Assembly (NCBI GenBank): GCA_964427825.1
Contig: CAYRUU010000027.1
Span: forward strand, 1-12,174
DNA from: GCA-2747515 sp964427825
Lineage (GTDB): Bacteria; Patescibacteriota; Minisyncoccia; Moranbacterales; GCA-2747515
Reading direction: 5' to 3'
DNA: 12,174 bases
Program-made: the position numbers and the translations under genes
In this document: one piece after another, positions 1 through 7,268 of the stretch
Numbering within the stretch: position 1 is the first letter of the stretch
Layout of the letters: the number at the start of each line of letters is the position of its first letter
Notes under the pieces: generated by a model
The model's input: only the letters and a program-made list of their open reading frames with translations
Told to the model about the DNA's origin: nothing
The model's database searches: none

Positions 1-413
1 GCCCATGCGCCGGGACCCGTGGCGGGAGATGTGGCAGGCGTCACCACTTGCGGCACCGTGACAGTTGTCGCAGACGGTGCGGGTGATGTTGCGGACTCTT
101 CTTGTGTAAAAGTGACGGGCGGCGTGTCTTGCACGATGTTCTGCTGCGATGCAGTAATCACTGCAGATACCGCCTCCTGTGCAGTCAGTGATTTTTGCGC
201 GACGCGCGACGTTTGCTGCGGTACCGCGCCATCTTGCACCGTGCTGTTTTGTGCACCGTCGTCCGTGATCACATAATCTCCTGTAATAGGATCGGGCGTA
301 GCAATATTTTGCTTGTAGACCTTGTAGATAGCGTAGAGAAAAATGATCACAACGATGAGTGACACGATTGTCAGGAGGATGGCAATGGGATTTTTGTGCA
401 TAGCACGATACAT
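1..413 (-). CDS. N-terminal part of an unrecognised single-pass membrane protein (3' end beyond window)
   Basis: The minus frame is open from an ATG at 413 to the window edge (137 codons) without a stop. The protein starts with a short basic stretch (MYRAMHKNP), then one hydrophobic segment at about residues 9-30 rich in I, V and L, then YKVYKQ. The rest is a low-complexity tail rich in T, A, P, V and Q. This suggests an N-in/C-out anchor with a disordered extracytoplasmic linker that probably leads to a domain outside the window. A second in-frame ATG at 401 (Met5) could be the real start; neither has a Shine-Dalgarno sequence. A TTGACA-type promoter lies just upstream, divergent from the AEC permease gene. 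I do not recognise the family and the functional domain is not in view. The coding frame is fairly certain; the function is unknown. Confidence 0.7.
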   Translation of the reverse strand, partial: MYRAMHKNPIAILLTIVSLIVVIIFLYAIYKVYKQNIATPDPITGDYVITDDGAQNSTVQDGAVPQQTSRVAQKSLTAQEAVSAVITASQQNIVQDTPPVTFTQEESATSPAPSATTVTVPQVVTPATSPATGPGAW

Positions 414-437
414 TAGTGAGTAATAGGATAGTACTTC

Positions 438-465
438 ATCGTAGCATGCCCCGCATGACTGTCAA
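438..465 (-). promoter_or_regulatory. Sigma-70-type promoter for the membrane-protein gene
   Basis: On the minus strand the -35 is TTGACA (465-460, perfect consensus). After a 16-bp spacer the -10 is TACGAT (443-438), a weak match. The start of transcription would be near 431, giving an 18-nt leader to the ATG at 413. The spacer contains the CATGC-CCC-GCATG dyad. Confidence 0.55.
445..464. promoter_or_regulatory. Candidate operator: two overlapping dyads between divergent promoters
   Basis: CATGC-CCC-GCATG (445-457) is a perfect 5-3-5 inverted repeat. TGACTGTCA (456-464) is a second perfect dyad with a 1-base centre, sharing two bases with the first. The first lies in the -35/-10 spacer of the leftward promoter, and both lie just upstream of the rightward extended -10. 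The position suits a regulator of both genes. The arms are short, so chance cannot be excluded, and no regulator gene is adjacent. Confidence 0.3.
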
Positions 466-476
466 GATGCGTTTTA

Positions 477-485
477 TGGTATAAT
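477..485 (+). promoter_or_regulatory. Extended -10 promoter for the AEC permease
   Basis: TGGTATAAT combines a perfect -10 (TATAAT, 480-485) with the TGn extension. No good -35 is seen; ATGACT at 455-460 would need a 19-bp spacer. An extended -10 can work without a strong -35. Transcription would start near 492, about 25 nt before the ATG at 517. Confidence 0.6.
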
Positions 486-516
486 AAAGCGGTGATTATT
501 TTTGTACACCTCTCCT

Positions 517-1446
517 ATGTTGGATATTTTTCTCATCATTGCGCCGCTGTTTGTCATTATTTTCGCCGCGGCAATCCTACGGCGCACGGGATTCATTGCA
601 GATGACTGGTCACTTCCGTTCAATCAGTTTGCTCTCAATATCGGCTTACCCGCCATGGTTTTTCTGGCACTGGCGCAGACAACCATCGTCTGGCGTCAAG
701 AATTTTCACTCATCGGCATCAATGCGGCGTTTATCATTGTCGTCATGCTTGTGTCCTACGCTGTGGCGCGCATCATGAACTTCTCCGATCGGATGCGCGA
801 TACCGTCATTGTTTGTCTCATGTTTAGTAATGTCGCCTATCTTGGCATCCCCATTTTGACACAGGTGTACGGCACGGACACACTCTCACAAGTCAGTATT
901 ATCGTTGCCGTGTACCTGTTTGGACTTTTCGGCGTTGGTGTCACATTCCTTGCACTCTTGCATCGCAAACCCGACGCGTCACCACTGCGATCCGTGATAC
1001 GTACACTAGCAACCAACCCCCTCCTCCTCGCCATTGCCGCCGGCATCCTCATCAACATCTTGCGCATTGACATGCCCCTCATCCTCACGGAAGCCTTACG
1101 CATGCTCTCCTCCGCTGTCACGCCCGTCGTCCTTATTGTCATCGGCGTCTTTATCGGTCAAACGCAGCTTGGGAGCGTCAAGGAATGGGGTGGCGTCGCA
1201 CTCTTCACACTCGTCTCACTCATCGGACTGCCCGCGCTTTTTCTTGCAGGATGCGCCCTTTTTGGCGCGCCCGCACAGGCGCACTATTTGTCCATTGTGG
1301 AATCCGCCATGCCACTGGGTATCACGCCGTTCGCCCTTGCAGACAAATACAATCTCCGCAAGTCTTTTATCGCACGCTCAATCGTCTTGGGTACGGCGTT
1401 CTCCATGATCACGCTGCCATTTTGGATCAGTATCGTAGGACAGTAA
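517..1446 (+). CDS. AEC-family (auxin efflux carrier-type) permease
   Basis: The 309-residue product is a very hydrophobic inner-membrane protein with about ten predicted membrane segments in two halves of five, as in the AEC/Mem_trans family. Family-like features include FALNIGLPAMVF (residues 38-49), the polar/proline break NVAYLGIPI (105-113) in the first half, and the matching ESAMPLGITPFALADKY near the C-terminus (from 262). AEC members export or import organic anions or small metabolites such as malate or malonate. The substrate cannot be read from the sequence, and the plant-derived name should not be taken to mean auxin. The length is normal for the family. I prefer the ATG at 517; an in-frame TTG at 502 would add MYTSP but lies very close to the expected transcript start. 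There is no Shine-Dalgarno sequence; CACCTCTCCT before the ATG is pyrimidine-rich instead. The gene converges on murJ with a 20-bp gap and no clear terminator. Confidence 0.88.
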   Translation: MLDIFLIIAPLFVIIFAAAILRRTGFIADDWSLPFNQFALNIGLPAMVFLALAQTTIVWRQEFSLIGINAAFIIVVMLVSYAVARIMNFSDRMRDTVIVCLMFSNVAYLGIPILTQVYGTDTLSQVSIIVAVYLFGLFGVGVTFLALLHRKPDASPLRSVIRTLATNPLLLAIAAGILINILRIDMPLILTEALRMLSSAVTPVVLIVIGVFIGQTQLGSVKEWGGVALFTLVSLIGLPALFLAGCALFGAPAQAHYLSIVESAMPLGITPFALADKYNLRKSFIARSIVLGTAFSMITLPFWISIVGQ

Positions 1447-1466
1447 GCACTACACCCACAGCAACA

Positions 1467-3107
1467 TTACTGTGTCACGCTGATTTTTTGTGCCTCACCG
1501 GCGACATCCGGCTTGCCAAAGATGCGAATGATGATCTTCTTGCGCACCGTCTCAAATTCCCGCATACCAAAAATACCTGTAACGAAGAGGTAGACCCCCG
1601 CGCCAACAACGCCTGCGCCGACAAGCTGCCCAAAGACACCAAGCACGTATTGTCGCGGCAAAATTTCACCAAGAAAATTACGCATAAACACTGTCACGGC
1701 AATGACGCCCATCGTCGCCGTTGCAATTTGTAAAATAGCACGCAGCGTCTTGCGATACTGATCGTCACTGACGGAGCGGTGCAAGTAACCAAACAGTAGC
1801 GATGCGTTGACGATGGATGTGATGGTGAACGCAAAGGCAATGGCATAGATATCCCAATGGGTGATGAGTGTGAGAATGAGAATCACGTTGATGATCTGTG
1901 ATGCAAGAGCAATATAGAACGGTGTTTTGGTGTCATACATGGCATAAAATCCACGCGCCAAAAGCGGGATGATGCTTTGTGCAAACAAGCTGACGCACAT
2001 GATGCCGAGAACTTGATAGGTTGTGCGCGTATCGGCAAGGTTGAAGTGCCCTGCGCCATAGACGATACGCACGATTTGTTCACGCAAAACAAAAAAGATT
2101 GCACTCAACGGTACGGCATAATAGAGAATGCGGCGCAACGTCCGCGAGAGCACGTCGCCAAAGCCTTCCGCGTCGCCAGAGGCAAACGACCCACTCAGAA
2201 CCGGAAACGCCGCCACAGCAAATGGAATACCAAAAAGACCCAAGACGACGCTTTGCACGTTGTTGGCAAAAGTGAAAATGGTGATACTACCTGCTGCCAA
2301 GGTGGACGCAAAAAACGTCACGAGCAGGAGCGAAAGTTGATTGGACGCGCTAGAAAACATCCGCGGGACCATGAGCGCAATAGTTTTTGTCACGTCGCGG
2401 TTACGCATAATAGCATCAAGACGCACATCCCGCAACCGAAACCCTACTCTGCGCACATCTACAATGTGCATGCACGCGTGTAGCACCGCGCCCAATACCA
2501 CACCCCATGCCAATCCCACTGTGCCCAAAACTGGCACAAAGGCTTTTGCACCGATGATAATACCAATGTTGTAGAGAATTGGTGCTGCGGCGTTATAGAT
2601 AAAACGTTTGAACGATACCAAAACACCACCCAAAACAGCACTCACGGAGAGAAAAATCGGACTAAACAACATGATGCGCGTTAGTGTGATGGTTGTTGCA
2701 AGTTTTTCGGCGTCAAAACCGGGCACAATCACACGCACAAACAGTGGTGCGGAAATCCACAGCACAACGGCAATCACACCCACCGCGCCAATCACAGCAA
2801 GCAAAACACCCTGCGCCGCGCGCCAGGCGCGCTCCTTCTCATCACCCACCAAAAGCCCGCTGAAAATGGGAATAAACGCCGCACCAAGCGCACCAGCGAC
2901 CACCAACTCAAACAGAGTATCTGGCAAACGAAACGCCGCATAATAGGTGTCCAACACATCGCCCGCACCGAACTGCGCCGCCAAGATGCGATCGCGCACC
3001 ACACCCAGAAGTCGACTTGCCACGCCGAAAAACGCCACAACCAACGCTGCGCCGGCAATCGATCGTTGCGATGATCCGGAAAGATATTTGCGAAACAGTG
3101 CTCTCAT
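1467..3107 (-). CDS. murJ: Lipid II flippase MurJ (MviN family)
   Basis: The 546-residue polytopic membrane protein belongs to the MOP superfamily and would flip the peptidoglycan precursor lipid II across the cytoplasmic membrane. MurJ hallmarks near the N-terminus are SRLLGVVRD (residues 31-39), an acidic residue in DTYYAAF (Asp53), FRLPD (Arg60) and a Glu at 67. They correspond to the charged cavity residues of characterised MurJ proteins. The GALGAAFIPIFSG stretch is also typical. About 14 membrane segments can be placed, and the C-terminus is a basic cytoplasmic tail. The ATG at 3107 is preferred; a GTG at 3113 would add two residues. There is no Shine-Dalgarno sequence, but a good promoter (3171-3143) gives a leader of about 28 nt. 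The gene follows guaA on the same strand with 89 bp between, yet has its own promoter. Its presence implies a peptidoglycan wall. Confidence 0.95.
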   Translation of the reverse strand: MRALFRKYLSGSSQRSIAGAALVVAFFGVASRLLGVVRDRILAAQFGAGDVLDTYYAAFRLPDTLFELVVAGALGAAFIPIFSGLLVGDEKERAWRAAQGVLLAVIGAVGVIAVVLWISAPLFVRVIVPGFDAEKLATTITLTRIMLFSPIFLSVSAVLGGVLVSFKRFIYNAAAPILYNIGIIIGAKAFVPVLGTVGLAWGVVLGAVLHACMHIVDVRRVGFRLRDVRLDAIMRNRDVTKTIALMVPRMFSSASNQLSLLLVTFFASTLAAGSITIFTFANNVQSVVLGLFGIPFAVAAFPVLSGSFASGDAEGFGDVLSRTLRRILYYAVPLSAIFFVLREQIVRIVYGAGHFNLADTRTTYQVLGIMCVSLFAQSIIPLLARGFYAMYDTKTPFYIALASQIINVILILTLITHWDIYAIAFAFTITSIVNASLLFGYLHRSVSDDQYRKTLRAILQIATATMGVIAVTVFMRNFLGEILPRQYVLGVFGQLVGAGVVGAGVYLFVTGIFGMREFETVRKKIIIRIFGKPDVAGEAQKISVTQ

Positions 3108-3142
3108 GCACACAAAAAAGATACCACGAATTATCTAGTCAT

Positions 3143-3171
3143 ACTATACGGAAATTTATCGCTTTTGACAA
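3143..3171 (-). promoter_or_regulatory. murJ promoter
   Basis: On the minus strand the -35 TTGTCA (3171-3166) is followed by a 17-bp spacer and the -10 TATAGT (3148-3143), five of six matches in each box. The predicted start near 3136 leaves about 28 nt to the murJ ATG. It lies in the guaA-murJ gap, so murJ need not depend on read-through. Confidence 0.65.
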
Positions 3172-3196
3172 GGTGACTTTTTGACACGTGCAGTGT

Positions 3197-5020
3197 TTAT
3201 TCCCACTCCGTTGTACCGGGTGGTTTGTTGGTAATGTCATAGAAGACGTGCGCCACCAAGTCCGTTGCCATGAGATCGCAGACGAGGTTGGTGAGGAGCG
3301 CATGGTCCATCTGATAGAAATCCGCCGTCATAAAGTCACGTGTGTTGATGGGGCGCAGGACAACAGATTCCTTGTCACCGCCGTCCGTGATCGGCACAAG
3401 TACTACGGGACATTGCACAATGTCATTGATCATACCCGTTTCGCGCAAGTGGCGCGTCACGATGGCATCCAGCGTCCGCAACACATCCAGTCGCTGCCGC
3501 GTAAGTGTGCGTCGCGTACGCGACGACGCAAAAATCGGTGCCTTATCGGCAGTAAGGAGGCGCACGACGCGATTGATTCCCTTGCATATATTGGTCGTTG
3601 CCACAGACATAGCGTCTAGCATCTGCCAATCCTCCTCACCCCACACAGCAAGCGGATGTGCATACGTGCGATGATCACCCTGCACACCCACCGATCGCAC
3701 GGGGAGCACGACATGGTGCACATGCGGATACGATTGCGCAAAAAACACATCCGCATCACGCTGCGCATCCGCAATAGCACGTGTATCCTTTGTCTCCACG
3801 TCATAATTCAGCACGCGAATCGCCAATCCCGGACCAGGGAATGGATGACGCTCAATGAGTGCATCAGGAAGATGCAGTGCGCGCCCGATTTCGCGCACTT
3901 CGTATTTGTAGAAATCCGCCAACGGTTCCACCACAAGTCCCGCTGCGATCATGTCTTTGATCGCATCCACGCGGTTGTGGTGCGTCTTGATCGTGTCGGC
4001 ATTTTTTGCACCGCCGGATTCAATGATGTCGGGGTAGATGGTACCCTGCCCCAAGAGCCACGTGTTGGGATTGAGATGGAGCTCCGCAAGCACCGCATCC
4101 TTCACATCCAAAAAAGTCTGTCCGATGCGCTTGCGTTTTTCTTCCGGATCAACCCTGTCAGCAACAGCCGCTAGAAATGTCTCCGACGCGTCCGTGACGA
4201 TAATATTGTTCATGCCAATAGCCTGAAAACTGCGCACAACATCGCGCACCTCCCCTTCGCGCATAAACCCCGTATCAATCAAGAGTCCCCGCACGCGCTC
4301 CGTGCCCATTGTTTTGGAGAGTAGCGCAAACGCTACATTGGAATCCACGCCGCCGCTGATGAGCATGAAGACGTTTTTGTCGCCAACCTGTGTACGGATT
4401 TTTTCCTCCACATCACCCACAACGTCCGCAATATTCCATGTGCGCGGTAGCCCACAGATATGCGCCACAAAATTTTCCAACATGCGCGCACCGTCACGGG
4501 AGTGATCCACTTCTGGATGAAACTGAATGCCATAGATGTTACGCGCACGAGATGCCATTGCTGTGATTGCGCAGTTCGGCGTTGCACCGATTACCGCAAA
4601 GTCTTTGGGTAGACGCACAACGCTGTCGCCGTGGCTCATCCACACCACCGTCTCGTGCGGCACACCGGCAAACAGCGGTGACGTCGCGTCCGTCACTGCC
4701 ATCGTCGCCTTGCCGTATTCACGCGCGGCACCTGACGCTACCGTCCCACCACAGAGATGTGCAATCAATTGATGCCCGTAACATATACCCAAGACCGGCA
4801 CACCCGACGTCACTATTGCGGGATCCATCGTCAGCGCATTGGGGTCATGCACCGACTGCGGACCTCCCGACACGATGATTCCACCGATATCGGCAGTACG
4901 TAGTATATCCATCGTCACATCATGCGGATAAATCCGCGACAAAATGCCCATCTCGCGCACAGTGCGCGTGATAACATGCGTATACTGCGATCCAAAATCC
5001 AAAACAGCAACATGTTTCAT
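3197..5020 (-). CDS. guaA: GMP synthase (glutamine-hydrolysing), long two-subdomain form
   Basis: This cytosolic enzyme converts XMP, ATP and glutamine to GMP, the last step of guanine nucleotide synthesis. The class I glutamine amidotransferase domain covers about residues 1-190, with catalytic triad Cys80 (GICYGHQ), His168 and Glu170 (FHPEV). The ATP-pyrophosphatase domain begins near 200, with the P-loop SGGVDS at 222-227 and later GQGTIYPDIIES, KTHHN and HPFPGPGLAIRV. The C-terminal dimerisation region starts near 439 (LPVRSVGVQGD) and ends in KPPGTTEWE. At 607 residues it is about 80 longer than E. coli GuaA (525). The excess is an insertion of about 90 residues at roughly 459-550, before RPINTRDFMT, placed as in human GMPS. 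The ATG at 5020 (MKHVAVLDFGSQ) fits the family start; an in-frame ATG at 5065 would add 15 unrelated residues. The gene is divergent from guaB. Confidence 0.96.
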   Translation of the reverse strand: MKHVAVLDFGSQYTHVITRTVREMGILSRIYPHDVTMDILRTADIGGIIVSGGPQSVHDPNALTMDPAIVTSGVPVLGICYGHQLIAHLCGGTVASGAAREYGKATMAVTDATSPLFAGVPHETVVWMSHGDSVVRLPKDFAVIGATPNCAITAMASRARNIYGIQFHPEVDHSRDGARMLENFVAHICGLPRTWNIADVVGDVEEKIRTQVGDKNVFMLISGGVDSNVAFALLSKTMGTERVRGLLIDTGFMREGEVRDVVRSFQAIGMNNIIVTDASETFLAAVADRVDPEEKRKRIGQTFLDVKDAVLAELHLNPNTWLLGQGTIYPDIIESGGAKNADTIKTHHNRVDAIKDMIAAGLVVEPLADFYKYEVREIGRALHLPDALIERHPFPGPGLAIRVLNYDVETKDTRAIADAQRDADVFFAQSYPHVHHVVLPVRSVGVQGDHRTYAHPLAVWGEEDWQMLDAMSVATTNICKGINRVVRLLTADKAPIFASSRTRRTLTRQRLDVLRTLDAIVTRHLRETGMINDIVQCPVVLVPITDGGDKESVVLRPINTRDFMTADFYQMDHALLTNLVCDLMATDLVAHVFYDITNKPPGTTEWE

Positions 5021-5050
5021 AGAAAAAATATCAAAGACATCGTGGACGCA

Positions 5051-5066
5051 TGTGTTGTACATCACA
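5051..5066. promoter_or_regulatory. CRP-like 16-bp dyad in the guaA-guaB spacer
   Basis: TGTGTTGTACATCACA is a near-perfect palindrome (14 of 16 positions symmetric). It matches TGTGA-N6-TCACA, the classical CRP/FNR-superfamily site, at nine of ten defined positions with the exact N6 spacing. It lies upstream of the guaB -35 and just inside the presumed guaA transcript, so a bound protein could affect both genes. No CRP-family gene is in the window, so the regulator is inferred only. Confidence 0.4.
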
Positions 5067-5076
5067 CATCACCGCC

Positions 5077-5105
5077 ATTGCATCCGCAGAAAAAAATGGG
5101 TACAA
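5077..5105 (-). promoter_or_regulatory. Possible guaA promoter overlapping the guaB promoter
   Basis: Read on the minus strand, TTGTAC (5105-5100), a 17-bp spacer and TGCAAT (5082-5077) form a weak sigma-70-like promoter. It uses nearly the same bases as the guaB boxes. The -10 lacks the important second-position A, so the assignment is tentative. The leader to guaA would be about 50 nt. Confidence 0.25.
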
Positions 5106-5106
5106 T
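5078..5106 (+). promoter_or_regulatory. guaB promoter
   Basis: The -35 TTGCAT (5078-5083), a 17-bp spacer and the -10 TACAAT (5101-5106) give a good match. The predicted start near 5113 leaves about 33 nt of AT-rich leader before the guaB ATG at 5146. No Shine-Dalgarno sequence is present. Confidence 0.65.
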
Positions 5107-5145
5107 ACTTTTATTATCAACGAATATTGTCATTAACGCAAATCT

Positions 5146-6615
5146 ATGCCCCATCCTTCCATCCCTGACGCATTAACGTACGACGATATCCTTTTGACAC
5201 CGAGATATTCGGAGATTGCGCCATCGGATGCCGTCCTTGCGGGGAAATTTTCCACACGCGTGCCCCTCAATCTCCCCATCGTCAGCGCCCCGATGGATAC
5301 CGTCACCGAACATGTCATGGCGATCGCCATGGCGCTCCAAGGTGGGCTTGGCATTATCCACAAAAACCTCACGCCCGATGAACAAGCAACAGAAGTGCGC
5401 CTGGTCAAGCGCTTTGAAAACGGCTTTATCGTTGATCCCGTCACCGTATCCCTTACTGACACCGTAGAAACACTCAAAAATATCCATGATGACAAAGGCT
5501 ACAAAAAAATCCCCGTCGTGGACAACGACGGCATGCTGTTGGGTATTGTGACAGAACTCTACTATTCATGGCCAGATGATCGCGCCAAGACCGTGGCGGA
5601 TGTCATGAAGCCGGTGGACAAACTCGTCACAGCGCCGCACACCATCTCTCTCAAAAAAGCAAATGACGTCATCCGCAAAGAGCAACTCTCCGTCCTCTGC
5701 GTCGTGGACAAAAGTGGGCGTCTGCGCTCCATCGTCACGCGTCGCGATTTGGAAAAAAACATCTCCTTCCCTAACGCCAACAAAGACGCCGACAAGAACT
5801 TACGCGTAGGCGCGGCAATCGGCGTCGGCACCGATGCCGAAGAGCGCGCGCGCAAACTTGCCGACGCCGGCGTGGACGTGATCGTGGTAGACACGGCACA
5901 CGGTCACTCCAAGAGCGTAATCACGCTTGTCAAAAAACTCAAAAAACAAGCATGGATGAAAGATGTGGACATTGTCGCTGGCAATATTGCCACAGCAGAA
6001 GGCGCAAAAGACCTCATTGCCGCCGGTGTGGACGGCGTGAAAGTCGGCATTGGTCCCGGCTCTATTTGCACTACGCGCGTCGTTGCGGGCATCGGTGTAC
6101 CGCAGGCAAGCGCCATCATGTCTGCCGTGCGCGGCAGCGCACGCACGGTACCAATTATTGCCGACGGCGGAATCAAATACTCCGGCGATATCGTCAAAGC
6201 CCTGGCACTAGGTGCGTCATGCGTGATGCTCGGCGGACTGCTGGCAGGCTCCGAAGAGGCGCCCGGTGACATGGAGTACATTGATGGTCGCATGTACAAA
6301 AACTATCGCGGTATGGGTTCGCTTGCTGCTATGCAGAAAGGATCCAAGGATCGCTACGGCCAAGGTAATATCACAGAAAGCGGTAAGTTTGTCCCCGAAG
6401 GCATTGAGGGACGTATCGCCTACCGCGGCCCGGTAGACAACATCCTCTACCAACTTGCCGGTGGTCTACGCGCGGGTATGGGCTATGTTGGCGCCAAAAA
6501 TCTCACCCACCTTGCCACACGTGCGCGCTTTGTCCGCATCACCGACGCAGGACTGCGTGAAAGCCATCCGCACGACGTCACCATCACCAAAGATTCCCCC
6601 AATTACTCACGCTGA
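5146..6615 (+). CDS. guaB: Inosine-5'-monophosphate dehydrogenase
   Basis: This cytosolic enzyme oxidises IMP to XMP with NAD+, the rate-limiting step that feeds GuaA. The 489 residues are the usual bacterial length. The N-terminal barrel part opens with ALTYDDILLTPRYSEI, followed by SAPMDTVTE (47-55). Two CBS domains are inserted at about 95-140 and 155-205, normally a purine-nucleotide regulatory module. The barrel then resumes with the active-site loop GIGPGSICTTR (301-311, catalytic Cys308), ADGGIKYSGD (339-348, phosphate/IMP binding), YRGMGS (387-392) and the flap pair Arg403-Tyr404. All catalytic residues are present, so it should be active. The start is the first ATG after the promoter and gives the expected N-terminus. 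The gene is divergent from guaA and followed by a strong terminator. Confidence 0.97.
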   Translation: MPHPSIPDALTYDDILLTPRYSEIAPSDAVLAGKFSTRVPLNLPIVSAPMDTVTEHVMAIAMALQGGLGIIHKNLTPDEQATEVRLVKRFENGFIVDPVTVSLTDTVETLKNIHDDKGYKKIPVVDNDGMLLGIVTELYYSWPDDRAKTVADVMKPVDKLVTAPHTISLKKANDVIRKEQLSVLCVVDKSGRLRSIVTRRDLEKNISFPNANKDADKNLRVGAAIGVGTDAEERARKLADAGVDVIVVDTAHGHSKSVITLVKKLKKQAWMKDVDIVAGNIATAEGAKDLIAAGVDGVKVGIGPGSICTTRVVAGIGVPQASAIMSAVRGSARTVPIIADGGIKYSGDIVKALALGASCVMLGGLLAGSEEAPGDMEYIDGRMYKNYRGMGSLAAMQKGSKDRYGQGNITESGKFVPEGIEGRIAYRGPVDNILYQLAGGLRAGMGYVGAKNLTHLATRARFVRITDAGLRESHPHDVTITKDSPNYSR

Positions 6616-6631
6616 TTCACGCATACATCAC

Positions 6632-6666
6632 AAAGCCCCATCGGTCTACAATCCAATGGGGCTTTT
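6632..6666 (+). terminator. Intrinsic terminator after guaB
   Basis: AAAGCCCCAT (6632-6641) pairs perfectly over 10 bp with ATGGGGCTTT (6656-6665) around a 14-nt loop, and the stem ends in a short U run. It starts 16 nt after the guaB stop. It also lies 24 nt beyond the stop of the convergent minus-strand gene at 6690, so it may serve both, though the U tract is weaker in that direction. Confidence 0.85.
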
Positions 6667-6689
6667 GATTATGAAATACGCACCGTCGT

Positions 6690-6956
6690 CTAGCGATAGT
6701 ATGCTTCTTTCAGATTCATGATCATCTCCTCAAAAGCGCGCAGCTCCAATCCGATCGCCGACTTCAAACGCTCGTCAAGCATCCTATACTGTGCCAACAC
6801 AGCATCAAAATCCTCTTCCGTTTTGGTACGCGCTTCGTAGAGTTTCCTGCTACAGTACTGCACGTCGCTGTGCAGACCGCTCGGCAATTTTTTGTTGGGA
6901 CGCTCTTCCATGTACGCATGAATCAATCCTTCTAACGTCGGTACGGTATATGCCAT
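6690..6956 (-). CDS. Small helical protein of unknown function, last gene of the ATPase cluster
   Basis: The product is 88 residues, with no signal peptide or membrane segment. After a short N-terminal stretch (MAYTVPTLEGLIHAYMEERP) the rest looks mostly helical and charged, ending LKEAYYR, with one Cys (in DVQYCSRK). I recognise no family. It begins 30 bp after the stop of the coiled-coil gene on the same strand, without a Shine-Dalgarno sequence or convincing promoter, so it is probably the last cistron of the operon. The guaB terminator lies just beyond its stop. Coding potential is supported by clean in-frame codons, its place in the operon, and termination just before a shared hairpin. 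An accessory or structural role with the ATPase is only a guess from position. Confidence 0.65.
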   Translation of the reverse strand: MAYTVPTLEGLIHAYMEERPNKKLPSGLHSDVQYCSRKLYEARTKTEEDFDAVLAQYRMLDERLKSAIGLELRAFEEMIMNLKEAYYR

Positions 6957-6986
6957 AGGTGGTACTATTACAAATAAAGATGATAA

Positions 6987-7268
6987 TCATACTCCTAGCT
7001 CAATCAACATTTTCTTCAGACGGCGCAATTCTTCCGTGAGAAAATCCATGCGTATGTCCATTTCACGTGTCTTCTCCTTGTTGTTCGCAATATCCACATC
7101 CAAACGGGCGCGATCCTGTTCAAAACGATGCAGTTCTTCCTTTAAGGTTAATTTTTCTCGTTCAATTTTCTTAATGTCAGATTGAAAAGACACCTGCTCC
7201 AACAGCAATCGCCGCTTCTTACGCGCCTTTTCTTCGGGCGATATCGTGTGCGGATCAATATACATCAT
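6987..7268 (-). CDS. Coiled-coil protein of unknown function, overlapping the ATPase stop
   Basis: The product is 93 residues, very rich in K, E, R, L and D, and from about residue 12 to 90 is one long predicted helix with heptad-like spacing of L and I (for example LLLEQVSFQSDIKKIEREK and RMDFLTEELRRLKKML). This is typical of a dimeric coiled coil, and no catalytic motif is visible. The ATG overlaps the ATPase TGA as ATGA (7265-7268), which suggests translational coupling and a related role. A second ATG follows immediately (Met2). It could be a spacer, tether or oligomerisation partner for the ATPase, but nothing in the sequence proves contact. It is cytoplasmic as far as can be seen, with no signal or membrane segment. 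Confidence 0.75.
   Translation of the reverse strand: MMYIDPHTISPEEKARKKRRLLLEQVSFQSDIKKIEREKLTLKEELHRFEQDRARLDVDIANNKEKTREMDIRMDFLTEELRRLKKMLIELGV

Noticed and set aside
19..276. A plus-strand open frame rich in Cys, Val and Thr
   Set aside because: It is antisense to the well-behaved minus-strand membrane-protein frame; its odd composition is that of a complementary-strand shadow.
1457..1474. CACAG/CTGTG hairpin between the AEC gene and murJ
   Set aside because: The stem is only 5 bp and no T run follows on either strand, so it is not a supported terminator.
2818..2832. GCGCGCC-A-GGCGCGC palindrome within murJ
   Set aside because: It comes from Arg/Ala-rich codons in a GC-rich stretch and has a one-base centre, so it cannot form a useful hairpin.
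3510..3525. Perfect 16-bp palindrome CGTCGCGTACGCGACG within guaA
   Set aside because: It encodes Ser/Arg/Thr/Arg codons in GC-rich sequence, and about 0.2 such palindromes are expected by chance in a window this long.
5021..5065. Upstream ATG adding 15 residues to GuaA
   Set aside because: The extension has no similarity to GuaA N-termini, while the ATG at 5020 gives the normal start. The extension would also cover the CRP-like dyad.
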